A stretch of DNA of 36,652 nt from NCBI GenBank assembly GCA_964484185.1, contig CAZAEQ010000042.1:1-36652 (forward strand), read 5' to 3'. Below, in pieces: positions 25,869 to 34,522 of this stretch (position 1 is its first letter; every line of letters starts with the position of its first letter). Under the pieces are notes generated by a model, which was not told where the DNA came from, made no database searches, and saw only the letters and a list, made by a program, of their open reading frames with translations. Source of the stretch: F1-120-MAGs238 sp964484185. Its GTDB lineage: Bacteria; Planctomycetota; Phycisphaerae; Phycisphaerales; UBA1924. A program made the translations under genes and the position numbers.

Positions 25869-28304
25869 ATGGCGAGACGGCACTTTCGATTTGCGGCCCG
25901 AGTTTTGGAGCACCTTGGTGCTGAGTTGATAAGCTCGGACGATGTTGCGCTTTACGAACTCGTCAAAAATGGCTTCGACGCCGCCCCTAACCGTGGTGAG
26001 CCAACCACCGTGAAAGTGCTGGTCGATTTCTGGCTTGAGATCGAAACTGTGCGACGGATTCGATCTTATCTCATGACGGAGTTTCCTGAGCCTGCGCGGA
26101 GAGTTAACAAGACGGACATTCTCGGAGTTCTCAAAGTCGCGAATCAGTCTGATTCGTTTGGGGCATACTTAAATGACGAACAGATGGCATCGCTAGATGC
26201 AGTATTTCCCGCCAAGGGCGTAGTGGAAGATTTTTGTCGCGCGGTAGGTGATGTGAATTCAATAACTGTCGCCGATCAGGGCGTTGGCATGTCGGCAGAA
26301 GAGCTTGATCGGTATTTCTTGACCATCGGTACGAGCCATCGACTAAACGAGCATCGTCGTCATGCAAATTCTGGCGACCCATATGAGAGAGGTGGCCCCC
26401 CAACCGGCGAGAAGGGTATTGGCCGACTGTCGATGATGCGTCTCGGTCATGAAGCGGTTGTCCGCACGTGCCAGTTGAACGAAACTCGAATGCATGTATT
26501 GACGATAGATTGGCGCCGCTTCGTCGATAATAGTGAAGCGGAAGCGCAGGATATCGACGTAGACATCGAAGATGAACCAAAGACGAGCGAGTTTCCACCT
26601 CATGGCACCTCAATAGTTATTCGCGATCTCACTTCCGATTGGTCTCTCATTAAAACGGAAGAAGTTGGTGCCAGATTCCTTTCGAAATTCCTTGACCCAT
26701 TTAGAGTGCAAAGAAAGCGTCAAGTAGCTTTAATGTGGAATGGCAGTCACATAACAGTGCCAAAAATTGGTGCTGCTTATCTTGCTGCTGCGCCAAACGG
26801 GCTAAAGGCGACGATTCGAATTGGCCGAGCTGGCCAATTCTCGGTATTGGTTGAATATTGGTTCACCACCGAGTCTGGGGTCCGCAAAACTATTAGTCGC
26901 AGCTATTCTTCGCTCGATTTCGGTGGAGTAAACGCTAGAGATGTTGCAAAGGCCGGCCCATTTGAGGTAGAACTCTATCATTACAATCGACGGCGTCTAG
27001 CCGCGATTCCCGGGATAGCAACGCGTGAAGAATTCAAAGAGTGGTTAGACGAATGGTGCGGCGGCCTAAAGCTGTACCGTGATGGCGTACGAGTGATGCC
27101 TTATGGTCAAGGTGACACAAAATCCGCGATTAGCCGAACCTATGACGACTGGCTTGGGCTAGATAGCAAGGCACTGCGCGGTAAAGGATACAGTGTAAAT
27201 AGAATTCAGATTGTCGGCTGTGTGCGTATTTCCCGTGGTACAAATCCCCAACTTCGCGACCAGTCTAATCGTGAGGGGCTCGTGGACAACGACGCATCTC
27301 GCACATTTATCACCTTGCTTCAGGAGATTGTGCGCAATTTTACTACAGAGATCAATCAGCAGAGCCGTCCAAGTGAAGGAGATCTATCTGAGCTGCATGA
27401 TGCGGCGGTTCGCGTTCAGGACGCCTTTGAGGTCGCCGTGGGAGAACTCATTGAGGCGGCGGCCGAAGGCGATAGCACTGCTGTGAGAACTTCACGCGAG
27501 CAGCTTCAACAAGCGGTGGCGGATGTGAGGGTTGTTCTTGATGATACTCAGCGGGCATTGGAAGATCGACAGCTAAATCGAATAGAGGTTCTTGAACTCG
27601 CGGCGACGGGTGTTGCGGCGGAAGCATTTGCTCATGACCTTGAAGCGAGTCTAGACCAGGCATTGGCAGATACATCCGTCGCATTGTCACATCGCGGTCG
27701 CTCAGAAAGCTTGGATGCAACTCTTGTTCATCTTCGGTCAGTATTTAAGTCTTTGCGAGTTCAAATTTCGAGTATCAAACCGGGGCCTGCAAAGCATCGA
27801 CGTCGTCGAAGCTCATTTGATCTGGTCACGCTTCTCACACAAATCGGTCACTTCTATGATGGACGATTGGAACGCCACCAAGTCAAATGGCAGGTAATTG
27901 TAAAACCGAAGGAAGCCCAGTGTCTTGTCTATGCCGTTGAAGGTCATATTCGTCAGGTATTGGATAACTTGGTTCGAAATTCTATTTACTGGCTCAAAGA
28001 GACTCGCCACAAAGAGCCTAGCAGTTCACCTGCGTTAATCACCGTAACCGTGGATGCTCGCACTCGTACAGTTCAATTTTCCGACTCTGGAATAGGAATT
28101 GCGCCTGACGACTCAGAATGGATTTTTGGCCGCTTCCACTCTCGTCGACATGGTGGTAGGGGTCTTGGACTTTATTTGAGCAAGGAGCTCTGCGAATTCA
28201 ATGGCGTTGGCTTGGCCTTGGACGGACGCCACAAGAACCGTTGGGGGCGCCTGGCGAGCTTCGTTTTAGACTTCAGCAGTTGTATTCAAGGAGAGGGTAG
28301 GTAA
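25869..28304 (+). CDS. Protein with two GHKL ATPase domains (HSP90-like plus histidine-kinase-like)
   Basis: The 811-aa protein has two ATP-binding GHKL domains. The first, N-terminal, has the N box ELVKNGFDA (Glu30, Asn34, Asp37), DQGVGM at 136-141 and GEKGIGR at 180-186, as in HSP90/MutL/MORC-type ATPases. The second, at about 690-790, has DNLVRNSIYW, DSGIGI and GGRGLGLYLSKEL (762 onward), as in sensor histidine kinases. A coiled-coil helical region sits between them (about 510-620), with an EAFAHDLEAS segment that could carry a phospho-acceptor His. No membrane segment is seen, so it is cytoplasmic. It starts 18 bp after the PP-loop gene and is followed 12 bp later by a receiver-like protein, suggesting a kinase-receiver pair. 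Confidence 0.85.
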   Translation: MARRHFRFAARVLEHLGAELISSDDVALYELVKNGFDAAPNRGEPTTVKVLVDFWLEIETVRRIRSYLMTEFPEPARRVNKTDILGVLKVANQSDSFGAYLNDEQMASLDAVFPAKGVVEDFCRAVGDVNSITVADQGVGMSAEELDRYFLTIGTSHRLNEHRRHANSGDPYERGGPPTGEKGIGRLSMMRLGHEAVVRTCQLNETRMHVLTIDWRRFVDNSEAEAQDIDVDIEDEPKTSEFPPHGTSIVIRDLTSDWSLIKTEEVGARFLSKFLDPFRVQRKRQVALMWNGSHITVPKIGAAYLAAAPNGLKATIRIGRAGQFSVLVEYWFTTESGVRKTISRSYSSLDFGGVNARDVAKAGPFEVELYHYNRRRLAAIPGIATREEFKEWLDEWCGGLKLYRDGVRVMPYGQGDTKSAISRTYDDWLGLDSKALRGKGYSVNRIQIVGCVRISRGTNPQLRDQSNREGLVDNDASRTFITLLQEIVRNFTTEINQQSRPSEGDLSELHDAAVRVQDAFEVAVGELIEAAAEGDSTAVRTSREQLQQAVADVRVVLDDTQRALEDRQLNRIEVLELAATGVAAEAFAHDLEASLDQALADTSVALSHRGRSESLDATLVHLRSVFKSLRVQISSIKPGPAKHRRRRSSFDLVTLLTQIGHFYDGRLERHQVKWQVIVKPKEAQCLVYAVEGHIRQVLDNLVRNSIYWLKETRHKEPSSSPALITVTVDARTRTVQFSDSGIGIAPDDSEWIFGRFHSRRHGGRGLGLYLSKELCEFNGVGLALDGRHKNRWGRLASFVLDFSSCIQGEGR

Positions 28305-28316
28305 GTAGAAGCAAAC

Positions 28317-30224
28317 ATGGAAACCACTACTCAGACAATAGCTCCTTCGCAACCAAAGACTATTAAGCAGTTAGTATTGGAACAGTTATCCGCATTGCAA
28401 GTAAAAGAGGCAGTAATCCTAGATGACGCTTTCAGTCCTGATATCAACATAAATCAGTGGACGTCATTGGTAGAACTTCTTAGAACCACGGAAACCGAGT
28501 TATTTGCTCGCGTAGAGAATGTTGTAGCACGAGGAACCGGCAATATAGATGTGCCCCCAAATCAAGCCGACATGCTCATTATTCGTAGAATTCTGGCGAA
28601 GGCGAATAAAGACGTACTCAATCACTTTCTTGTCCCTGCGCCGAGAGAGATCGAACTCGATGCTCTCATTACCTGCTTGACCGATCTTAATCTCAAAGTT
28701 ACGCCCTTTTGGCAGGTGGACGACGCACCAAAGGATGCAGACCTCTATTTTGTGGATTATCGTCTGCAACCTGAGGATGAAGAGACCTATGGCCGCGATG
28801 CCTCGCAGTTGATCAACGAGGCTTTGGAGAATACGGGCCACCTGGGCCGAGCGCCTGGTGCCGTGTTGATGTCCCGGTCGGAGGGCAACCCCAGCCATCC
28901 GAACAACGCCGAGCAGGAGGCGGTCGCGCGCAATGGCAAGGGATTTGTACGCTGCAATTTTCGATATATCGAAAAAGCGGACCTCGTAGATACGGATCGG
29001 TTGCTTTTCTTGCTTCATGATCTACTAAATTCCATGCCTGTAGGCCGTGACTATTTTCAGCAAGTGACTGCGTTGCGGGACGCCGCAAAGGAAACAGTCG
29101 AGAGAGTCGCAAGCGAGACCTGCTCTCTGTTACCAGTGGATTTTCGAGTATTCGCTACGCGCTTAGCCGGACTCCCCCCAGATGCGAATCGCGTGGCGGA
29201 TCATCTTCTTGCGATTTTTAGTGGTCTGTTGGTTTCAGAACTTCGAAACAATACTAAGATCGAGACAACTCTAAAGGCCTTCAGGGAACTGCTGCAACGA
29301 CCTGGCATGATGGCGCCTGAGGGTGTTCATAGTCACTCTCTACACCGAATTCACTCCAAGCTCATCTATGATCAATCACGAGCAACAATTGATGGACCAT
29401 TAACGTTCGGAGATATCCTTGTTAAAGCTCTCGATCCGTCCACCCTTTACTTGTTGTTGACACCGGAATGTGATCTGGAACCTCGTGTTCTTGAAGGTGG
29501 CGAGCGCGGCCCCAAAGTTGAACGTGTGTTAGTCATACCAGGTACACCGGGACCTAAGTCGTTGCCGAACGATGAAACACTGACGAGCACCCCCTTGTTT
29601 ATTGACAAGCCTGATGGGTCCGCGAGCTGGATTAGATGGAACTTGCGTAAACCTAGTTATATTCCTTGGAGGAAGCTGTTTGGAAAGTCCAATGGCTTTG
29701 TGAAATGGGGACGACTCCGGGCAGCGGAAGCTGAGGCGATCCAACAGCGAATGGCCGCAGATATGCTTGCTGTCGGGACGGATGACGTTTCTGATGGGGT
29801 AGAATTACGAATTGTACATTTATGGAAGGTTGGAAAGAAAAACGAACCGTGCCAGAAACTTGGGGAGTTCGGACTTACGGAGATCGCGTCGGCATCGCCA
29901 GGCAAACTTCTGTGGGCATTAGTTGCGAACTGTCAACGAGAGTTATGTTCTACTGCCAACAATGTTCTCACTGCAGAGACATTTTGCATGCTTCGTCAAT
30001 ATACACCTAAAGCACAATTCATCCAGAAGCTGCTCCAGCTAAGCGTGGGCACGCACGAAGTGGACGACATTATTAATCTTGGTTGGTTCGTAACGGATTA
30101 CAAACCAAACAAATGGCCGGGACCACTTCTTCCAAAAGTGGAAGTACAAGCAAGTGCCGCAATCGAATCAAAAGCGACAACTGCAACGTCTACAGGAGAT
30201 GATGTTACCAAAAGCGACGCGTGA
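28317..30224 (+). CDS. Receiver-like (response-regulator) protein with large C-terminal region
   Basis: The 635-aa protein has receiver-type features: an acidic pair in AVILDDAF (32-39) and a candidate phospho-acceptor Asp147 in DLYFVDYRL. These are separated by about 110 residues instead of the ~45 of ordinary receivers, so a large insertion would have to sit in the fold. APGAVLMSRS follows, at the place of the conserved Ser/Thr strand. The remaining ~400 residues are not recognised; they contain LYLLLTPECDLEP near 380-392. Coupling to the dual-GHKL gene suggests phosphotransfer or ATP-driven signalling within the cluster. It ends the operon and converges on the MORC-like gene 25 bp away. 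Confidence 0.65.
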   Translation: METTTQTIAPSQPKTIKQLVLEQLSALQVKEAVILDDAFSPDININQWTSLVELLRTTETELFARVENVVARGTGNIDVPPNQADMLIIRRILAKANKDVLNHFLVPAPREIELDALITCLTDLNLKVTPFWQVDDAPKDADLYFVDYRLQPEDEETYGRDASQLINEALENTGHLGRAPGAVLMSRSEGNPSHPNNAEQEAVARNGKGFVRCNFRYIEKADLVDTDRLLFLLHDLLNSMPVGRDYFQQVTALRDAAKETVERVASETCSLLPVDFRVFATRLAGLPPDANRVADHLLAIFSGLLVSELRNNTKIETTLKAFRELLQRPGMMAPEGVHSHSLHRIHSKLIYDQSRATIDGPLTFGDILVKALDPSTLYLLLTPECDLEPRVLEGGERGPKVERVLVIPGTPGPKSLPNDETLTSTPLFIDKPDGSASWIRWNLRKPSYIPWRKLFGKSNGFVKWGRLRAAEAEAIQQRMAADMLAVGTDDVSDGVELRIVHLWKVGKKNEPCQKLGEFGLTEIASASPGKLLWALVANCQRELCSTANNVLTAETFCMLRQYTPKAQFIQKLLQLSVGTHEVDDIINLGWFVTDYKPNKWPGPLLPKVEVQASAAIESKATTATSTGDDVTKSDA

Positions 30225-30249
30225 CTTTTCAGTCAAACGTCGCCGACAA

Positions 30250-31977
30250 TCACTGTGTCTTGCGCCAGTGATTCACAAGGGTTCGGAGCTCCAAGCCCCA
30301 GTTTGTTCGAAGATTCTCGAAGAGTTCGAGAGTGCTATCTTCAAATTGTCCCTCTGCACGAGCAAAGCTGGCAATAAGGAGGTCGATCCCAAGCCTCGTT
30401 GTTTGGGCAAGTTCTTTCGCGAGAGGATCGCGATCCTGAGTCTCAGCCGCAAGTAACTTTCCATAAACCTCGGTATAGAAAGGATGCTGCATATTCAACT
30501 TCACGATCGTAGTTGAGCCGAGATGATCAATTACAAACAACTCGCGTCCGTTCCAAGTTTCGCAAACGACGTTGTAGGGCTGGGATCGAACCCGCTCCTT
30601 CAACTGTTTCTTCTTTTGCGGTTTGAGTTCCTCGGGAACTTCCTTGACCATTGCTTCGACGGCTGCTTCGACTTTCTGTTCGACAACTTCGGGAGGTGTA
30701 TTTTTCCCCGCAACGGGCTTTCGTGCTGTCCGCTGTGTTTCCGCTACGATGCGCTCAGATTCCGAGTGTTTACCTTCCTCTTGCATTGTCTTGGCTGCGA
30801 CATCGTCCCAGTGTCGCTTTACCTCTTCACGAAGAGTCTCAATAGATTTGAAAACAAGCTGGCTCAGCCGGTCACGGAGGCCTTCAATGGGTTCTGCGCC
30901 TTTCTTTACATTTCGAACGTGAAAGCACTCGTCCAGGTCGGGCTCGAAGCGGATTTCCTTTCCGATAAAGCGATCGAGTTCCTTTTTCGGCGGTTGAACA
31001 CCTTCAAGCTGACCATGGAAGATTTCCCTGTCTGCTCGCAAGATCGAAAACGCCTCGCTTTCTGAAATGCGGCGATCCTTGGCAAATTCATCGCCACCCT
31101 TGTAGCGTTGACGCCGCAATTCTCTGGGCAGCAGAGTAAGGGTCACCCAGACACGAGAGGTCCGCGAGGGATCACTTGGGACTGGAAAGTCAATGTGCTC
31201 ATTAACCTTGATCTCTGAAACCGGATCTGCATCTTTGCTTTGGTGGAAACGCGTTGATTTCATTAGAAAAAGCGGATCATGTGCCAAGACTGACTCGCCA
31301 TTAACCTCGATCACGATCCCGCGGTCAAGGAACTTGCGGAACGTTCGAGCAATGTAGCGTACAAGGTCCACTCTTACGGTGTCGGCACGCCTTCCGCCCC
31401 CTGCTTCATTTTCTTCTAACCTGTCAGTTTTTGACCAGACAACAAGCGTGCCCTTGTTGCCCATAAGCTCAAGGAATTCCTCAGGCAGCCCCCCATCATC
31501 TGGCGCGGGGATGTGTTGCATTTGGCGCTTCTCAATTTCATCAAGGTCGATATACGTGTGTAACCATGCTTCGCGAACAGCTTGCCGGCTGTATACGTCG
31601 ATTCGCTTGGCTTGTGAGATGCCGCCAAGCTTCGCACCGACGCCGAATCTTCCCATTCCTTTTCGATCGTCATACCGCGAGGAGTAGCCGAGTTTGAGAG
31701 CGCTGTGCAGCGTCGCGCGATCCATTCCTTCACCGTCATCCGAAACTGCGAGCCGTTCAACCACCTCGGTCATCTTTGTGTTACTTCCAATTTTCTTCTT
31801 GGAGGTGAACACTCTGAGCCGTACGGTGTTGGCCCCTGCTTGAAGGCTGTTGTCGATGATCTCGCCAACGGCGCTGCAATAATCGTGACCGGATGAACGA
31901 AGCGACATGAGTGCTTTGTCCGCCGCAATCAACTCCACCTGTTCCGAACCCACAACCGACTTTTCCAATACTGCCAT
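30250..31977 (-). CDS. MORC/MutL-type GHKL ATPase
   Basis: I start the gene at ATG 31977, with AGGAG 8 nt upstream; the frame is open to 32037. The 575-aa protein has an N-terminal GHKL ATPase: EIIDNS (Glu39, Asp42, Asn43), DDGEGM at 80-85 and GMGRFGVGAKLG at 107-118, the signature spacing of MORC and related MutL/HSP90 paralogues. An S5-like transducer region follows, then a Lys/Glu-rich helical C-terminal half. Bacterial MORC-like proteins are known from conflict and restriction-type gene clusters, where they are thought to act as ATP-driven clamps on DNA. It converges on the DUF4007 operon, so it could be a partner or a neighbour acquired separately. Confidence 0.82.
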   Translation of the reverse strand: MAVLEKSVVGSEQVELIAADKALMSLRSSGHDYCSAVGEIIDNSLQAGANTVRLRVFTSKKKIGSNTKMTEVVERLAVSDDGEGMDRATLHSALKLGYSSRYDDRKGMGRFGVGAKLGGISQAKRIDVYSRQAVREAWLHTYIDLDEIEKRQMQHIPAPDDGGLPEEFLELMGNKGTLVVWSKTDRLEENEAGGGRRADTVRVDLVRYIARTFRKFLDRGIVIEVNGESVLAHDPLFLMKSTRFHQSKDADPVSEIKVNEHIDFPVPSDPSRTSRVWVTLTLLPRELRRQRYKGGDEFAKDRRISESEAFSILRADREIFHGQLEGVQPPKKELDRFIGKEIRFEPDLDECFHVRNVKKGAEPIEGLRDRLSQLVFKSIETLREEVKRHWDDVAAKTMQEEGKHSESERIVAETQRTARKPVAGKNTPPEVVEQKVEAAVEAMVKEVPEELKPQKKKQLKERVRSQPYNVVCETWNGRELFVIDHLGSTTIVKLNMQHPFYTEVYGKLLAAETQDRDPLAKELAQTTRLGIDLLIASFARAEGQFEDSTLELFENLRTNWGLELRTLVNHWRKTQ

Positions 31978-32037
31978 GACACTGCTCCTTCTTAACCCGG
32001 TGCTATGACCGAGAGGAGGTGTTGCGCACTGAACCAT

Positions 32038-33072
32038 TGAGCATGTCCACCCGTGCGCGTGAGGCGAACAAGCAAAAAACGCTGGTTAAGGTCTATTCAA
32101 TTGTCATGGACTGGGGGGAGGAGAAGAGGGAAACTCTGGCTCAACCCGACTTGTCCGAGTCGCCTAACGGTCAACCCAGGACGAGGAACCGGCCCATCTG
32201 AGCAGCATGTTCCGCAGGGCGAAGCACTAAGTCAAGCATGATATTCATAATTTTCTCTAAATAAACAGCATTGGCGTTCATTTTCAAGCGGTCAGCTATG
32301 TGACTCAGGTCAAAGTCGACGGGCACGGCCAATACGGACCCATACGCCGCGCGCTGGAGCGAATCCAATACGGCGATGAAGTCGCCCCGGTCACAGGTGC
32401 AGCTTTTTCGTGGAGGGGCGGGACGACTCCCAGAGAGGTGCCCCTTAGGAACACAGTCAAGGAGGTTTGTACAACCGGGTGAGCATACCAATTCGTTGCC
32501 ATCTCAGGTGATGGCGGCCCTGGCCCGAAGCGGTGATGCCGGGAGCGTTGCAATATCTGCGCTCCAATCCAGCCAGTTTCAGGAGTCGGAATCAAGTGAA
32601 AGCACGCAGACGCTTATTCGCCGAAGCGTTCCTTGTGGTTCGAGACATCCGAAGTTCATTCGCGAATACTCGGTTTCGGTGGGTGGCCGAGTATGAGCTA
32701 CAGGCGGTGGAACCGTTCCACCGGTCCTATGCAACGCATAGGGAAGACGCCTGTACACAATTATGGATTTGAAAGCTATCGAACAGCAGTCCGCTACACA
32801 GGTGCCGAAGCTGTGAAAGTTGAGTGCCTTGTATCCTCGGTGACGAGGAACATACGGCTGAATGATGCAGCCAGCGTCGGTATAACCGAGGCTGGGATCT
32901 TTGATTTAGTCCGCGCGCGGAGCGACACGACCGGGCACTCGCGACAGGACCTTAGCGGTGCAAGAGAGATTTCGACGGCGAAGAACTATTCCGCGATCAG
33001 CCCGAACGAAGAGGAAAGCTCCCGGAATAGTGATATCGATGTGCGGCGAGCGCGGTGCCTATTCCATATTAT
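32038..33072. other. One-kilobase gap without a convincing gene
   Basis: Several short frames cross this stretch on both strands (for example 32171-32491 on - and 32633-33136 on +), but none shows a recognisable domain, a ribosome-binding site or family-like composition. The second runs into the methylase gene. A decayed insertion is possible. The notable content is the hairpin cluster at 32699-32894. Confidence 0.45.
32699..32894. ncRNA. Hairpin cluster; possible structured RNA or intron remnant
   Basis: TACAGGCG (32699-32706) pairs perfectly with CGCCTGTA (32748-32755). Between them are two perfect hairpins: GGTGGAAC/GTTCCACC (32706-32722, one base shared with the outer stem) and CCTATGC/GCATAGG (32726-32742). 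Together they form a three-way junction. Downstream are GTAT-CCTCG with a GTGA tetraloop, CGAGG and ATAC (32831-32855), and CAGCC...GGCTG enclosing TCGGT/ACCGA (32868-32894). The strand and identity are unknown. A group II intron fragment is one idea I could not confirm. Confidence 0.35.
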
Positions 33073-33825
33073 TCAGGCAGTCCGCTCGAAGACCATGCAG
33101 GTATCGTGCAGGCCGGGCATGAACGATGACCTGTAGACCTTTTTACCGCTGCTCGCGCCGTGGCTGAAACGGATGATGTCGGTGCAACACTGCCGCAGCC
33201 CCGTGGCAAAGGCGAGCTGTTTGGTGTGGAAGGTGAGGGGAACGAATCCCGCCTCACGATCGAGATAGTCGCCCATGAGTATTACGAGCTTTCCGCCGAC
33301 CCGGAGAGCATGGGAGCAGTTGTGGATGAACTGGCCATATCGGCGTAGGAAATCTTCGAGCGTCGGGGACTGCGAAAGGTCACGCGGATCGTCGGCGTAG
33401 ATTTTCTGTCGCCAATATGGCGGGTGCGCCCAGATGAAGTCGAAGCTGCACTCGGAAGGAAACGTCTCGGGATCACACGCGTCGAACCCTTGATGAATAT
33501 CGAAAGTAGAGCACGGGATACCCAGTTCCTGGCAGACATCCCGGGCAGTACCGCTGCCCGTCATCGGGTCAAACACAAGGCCCGGTTGGAAGTAGCGGAG
33601 CAGATCCTTAATCAGGTTGCCGCCGCAGTTGCCCGGCCAAGCGCGATCGCCATAGTCGCCAGCGCGGTGGAAATGAGATAGGCTGGTCAAATGCGGAACC
33701 GGGCTGCCATTTTTCGGCGCTCGCGGAAGTCGAGCGTAAACGGGTCGGTCACGCTCCTCCGTTGGAGTTGCGACCCGTTTGAAGTGTTCGGAGTAGAAGG
33801 GATTGATCGTTGTGGTAGCAGTCAT
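33073..33825 (-). CDS. DNA methyltransferase with HPPY motif
   Basis: ATG 33825 has AGGAG 9 nt upstream; the longer frame to 34008 overlaps the neighbouring gene and is rejected. The 250-aa protein has the S-adenosylmethionine motif FDPMTGSGT at 85-93 and the catalytic motif AHPPYW at 133-138, a variant of the D/N/S-PPY motif of amino-methyltransferases (N4-cytosine or N6-adenine). The order motif I before motif IV is that of alpha/gamma-type enzymes. No restriction endonuclease is adjacent, so it may be an orphan protective methylase of the element. Its N-terminal INPFY peptide is shared with the cytosine methylase at 35842. Confidence 0.85.
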   Translation of the reverse strand: MTATTTINPFYSEHFKRVATPTEERDRPVYARLPRAPKNGSPVPHLTSLSHFHRAGDYGDRAWPGNCGGNLIKDLLRYFQPGLVFDPMTGSGTARDVCQELGIPCSTFDIHQGFDACDPETFPSECSFDFIWAHPPYWRQKIYADDPRDLSQSPTLEDFLRRYGQFIHNCSHALRVGGKLVILMGDYLDREAGFVPLTFHTKQLAFATGLRQCCTDIIRFSHGASSGKKVYRSSFMPGLHDTCMVFERTA

Positions 33826-33871
33826 GGGATTTTGCTCCTTGATTTGTGCATGGTGTACCTCTGAAAAGGGT

Positions 33872-33893
33872 GGGCGAGCCTTGCGGCCCGCCC
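33872..33893 (-). repeat. Intergenic hairpin between small gene and methylase
   Basis: GGGCG (33872-33876) pairs with CGCCC (33889-33893), with an inner GCC/GGC stem around TTGC and one mismatch. It lies 15 bp after the small gene's stop and before the methylase ribosome-binding site; TTTT follows on the - strand. It may attenuate or insulate the downstream gene. The same arrangement occurs at 35865-35890. Confidence 0.5.
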
Positions 33894-33908
33894 GAGTGAG
33901 TTGCTGAA

Positions 33909-34115
33909 TTAGTCCTTCTTCTCCGAAGCGACGCGAAGGGAGATGCGTCCGTCCAGGGGCACAGTGTCGATCTGGATGTTGAAACCGTTTCCATCGGCGT
34001 GGGGCCATGCGGAACCAATTCGGGTCCAGAAGGCCTTGCCGTTCTTGCTGTCGCGAACTTGATAGGCGACGTGGGTCGGGGATTTGGAAGGCGATGTGTT
34101 GGTGGTGTCAGTCAT
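33909..34115 (-). CDS. Small conserved element protein, WTRIGSAWPH family (copy 1)
   Basis: The 68-aa product is read from ATG 34115, which has AGGAG 7 nt upstream; the first ATG at 34121 is too close to it. The core THVAYQVRDSKNGKAFWTRI-GSAWPHADGNGFNIQID and VPLDGRISLRV is a compact beta-rich domain typical of a small hypothetical protein family found on plasmids and integrated elements; its function is unknown. It is about 60% identical over the core to the product of 35903-36166. It precedes the HPPY methylase gene, with a hairpin between them. Confidence 0.8.
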   Translation of the reverse strand: MTDTTNTSPSKSPTHVAYQVRDSKNGKAFWTRIGSAWPHADGNGFNIQIDTVPLDGRISLRVASEKKD

Positions 34116-34210
34116 AGTCATTCTCCTTTGTAGTGTTTCCGGCTGCGACCATCGCGGCCTGATGGCACGTCCTGCAATCCGACGAATCCGGGGCGACCGC
34201 TTGGAGCGCA

Positions 34211-34272
34211 CCGGTCAAGCTGAAAACGGGAAGGGATCGCGCAGCGAAGGAACCGGTTTTCTGCTTGACCGG
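34211..34272. repeat. 20-bp imperfect inverted repeat
   Basis: The arms at 34211-34230 and 34253-34272 match at 18 of 20 positions (CCGGTCAAGC, one mismatch, GAAAAC, one mismatch, GG) around a 22-nt loop. It lies about 95 bp upstream of the small gene at 34115, in the 407-bp gap 34116-34522, where I see no gene. It could be an mRNA leader hairpin, a terminator for the gene at 34523 (no clear T tract), or a mobile-element end. Confidence 0.6.
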
Positions 34273-34522
34273 CCCGGTGGCGGATTGATAGTGCCAATCA
34301 GATAGGCCGCGTTCGCAGCCGGAACTTCCATAGCAGAGACTCTTGAGGCACCTCTGCCAACAGCCCTTCGCAGAGAGCGACTAGTTCGCCGTAACTGGTA
34401 GATTGGAATAGCCTAGTAATGGCCCTCGATTCCTCAACTGGCCGTCGTCAACGAGCGCATTCACAGAAAAATCGGCTGACGGACAGTCGAACGGTCCGGG
34501 AATTGTGAGAATCGGCAACAAT

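Noticed and set aside
32171..32491. 106-aa frame on the - strand
   Set aside because: The C-terminal half looks somewhat protein-like (DLSHIADRLKMNANAVYLEK), but no start signal or family is evident; at most a decayed gene fragment.
32831..32860. Group II intron domain V at the GTGA-tetraloop hairpin
   Set aside because: The upper helix and tetraloop fit, but the catalytic AGC triad and the lower helix pairing do not, and no intron reverse transcriptase is present.
32633..33136. 167-aa frame on the + strand
   Set aside because: It covers the hairpin cluster, runs into the methylase gene and has no recognisable fold.
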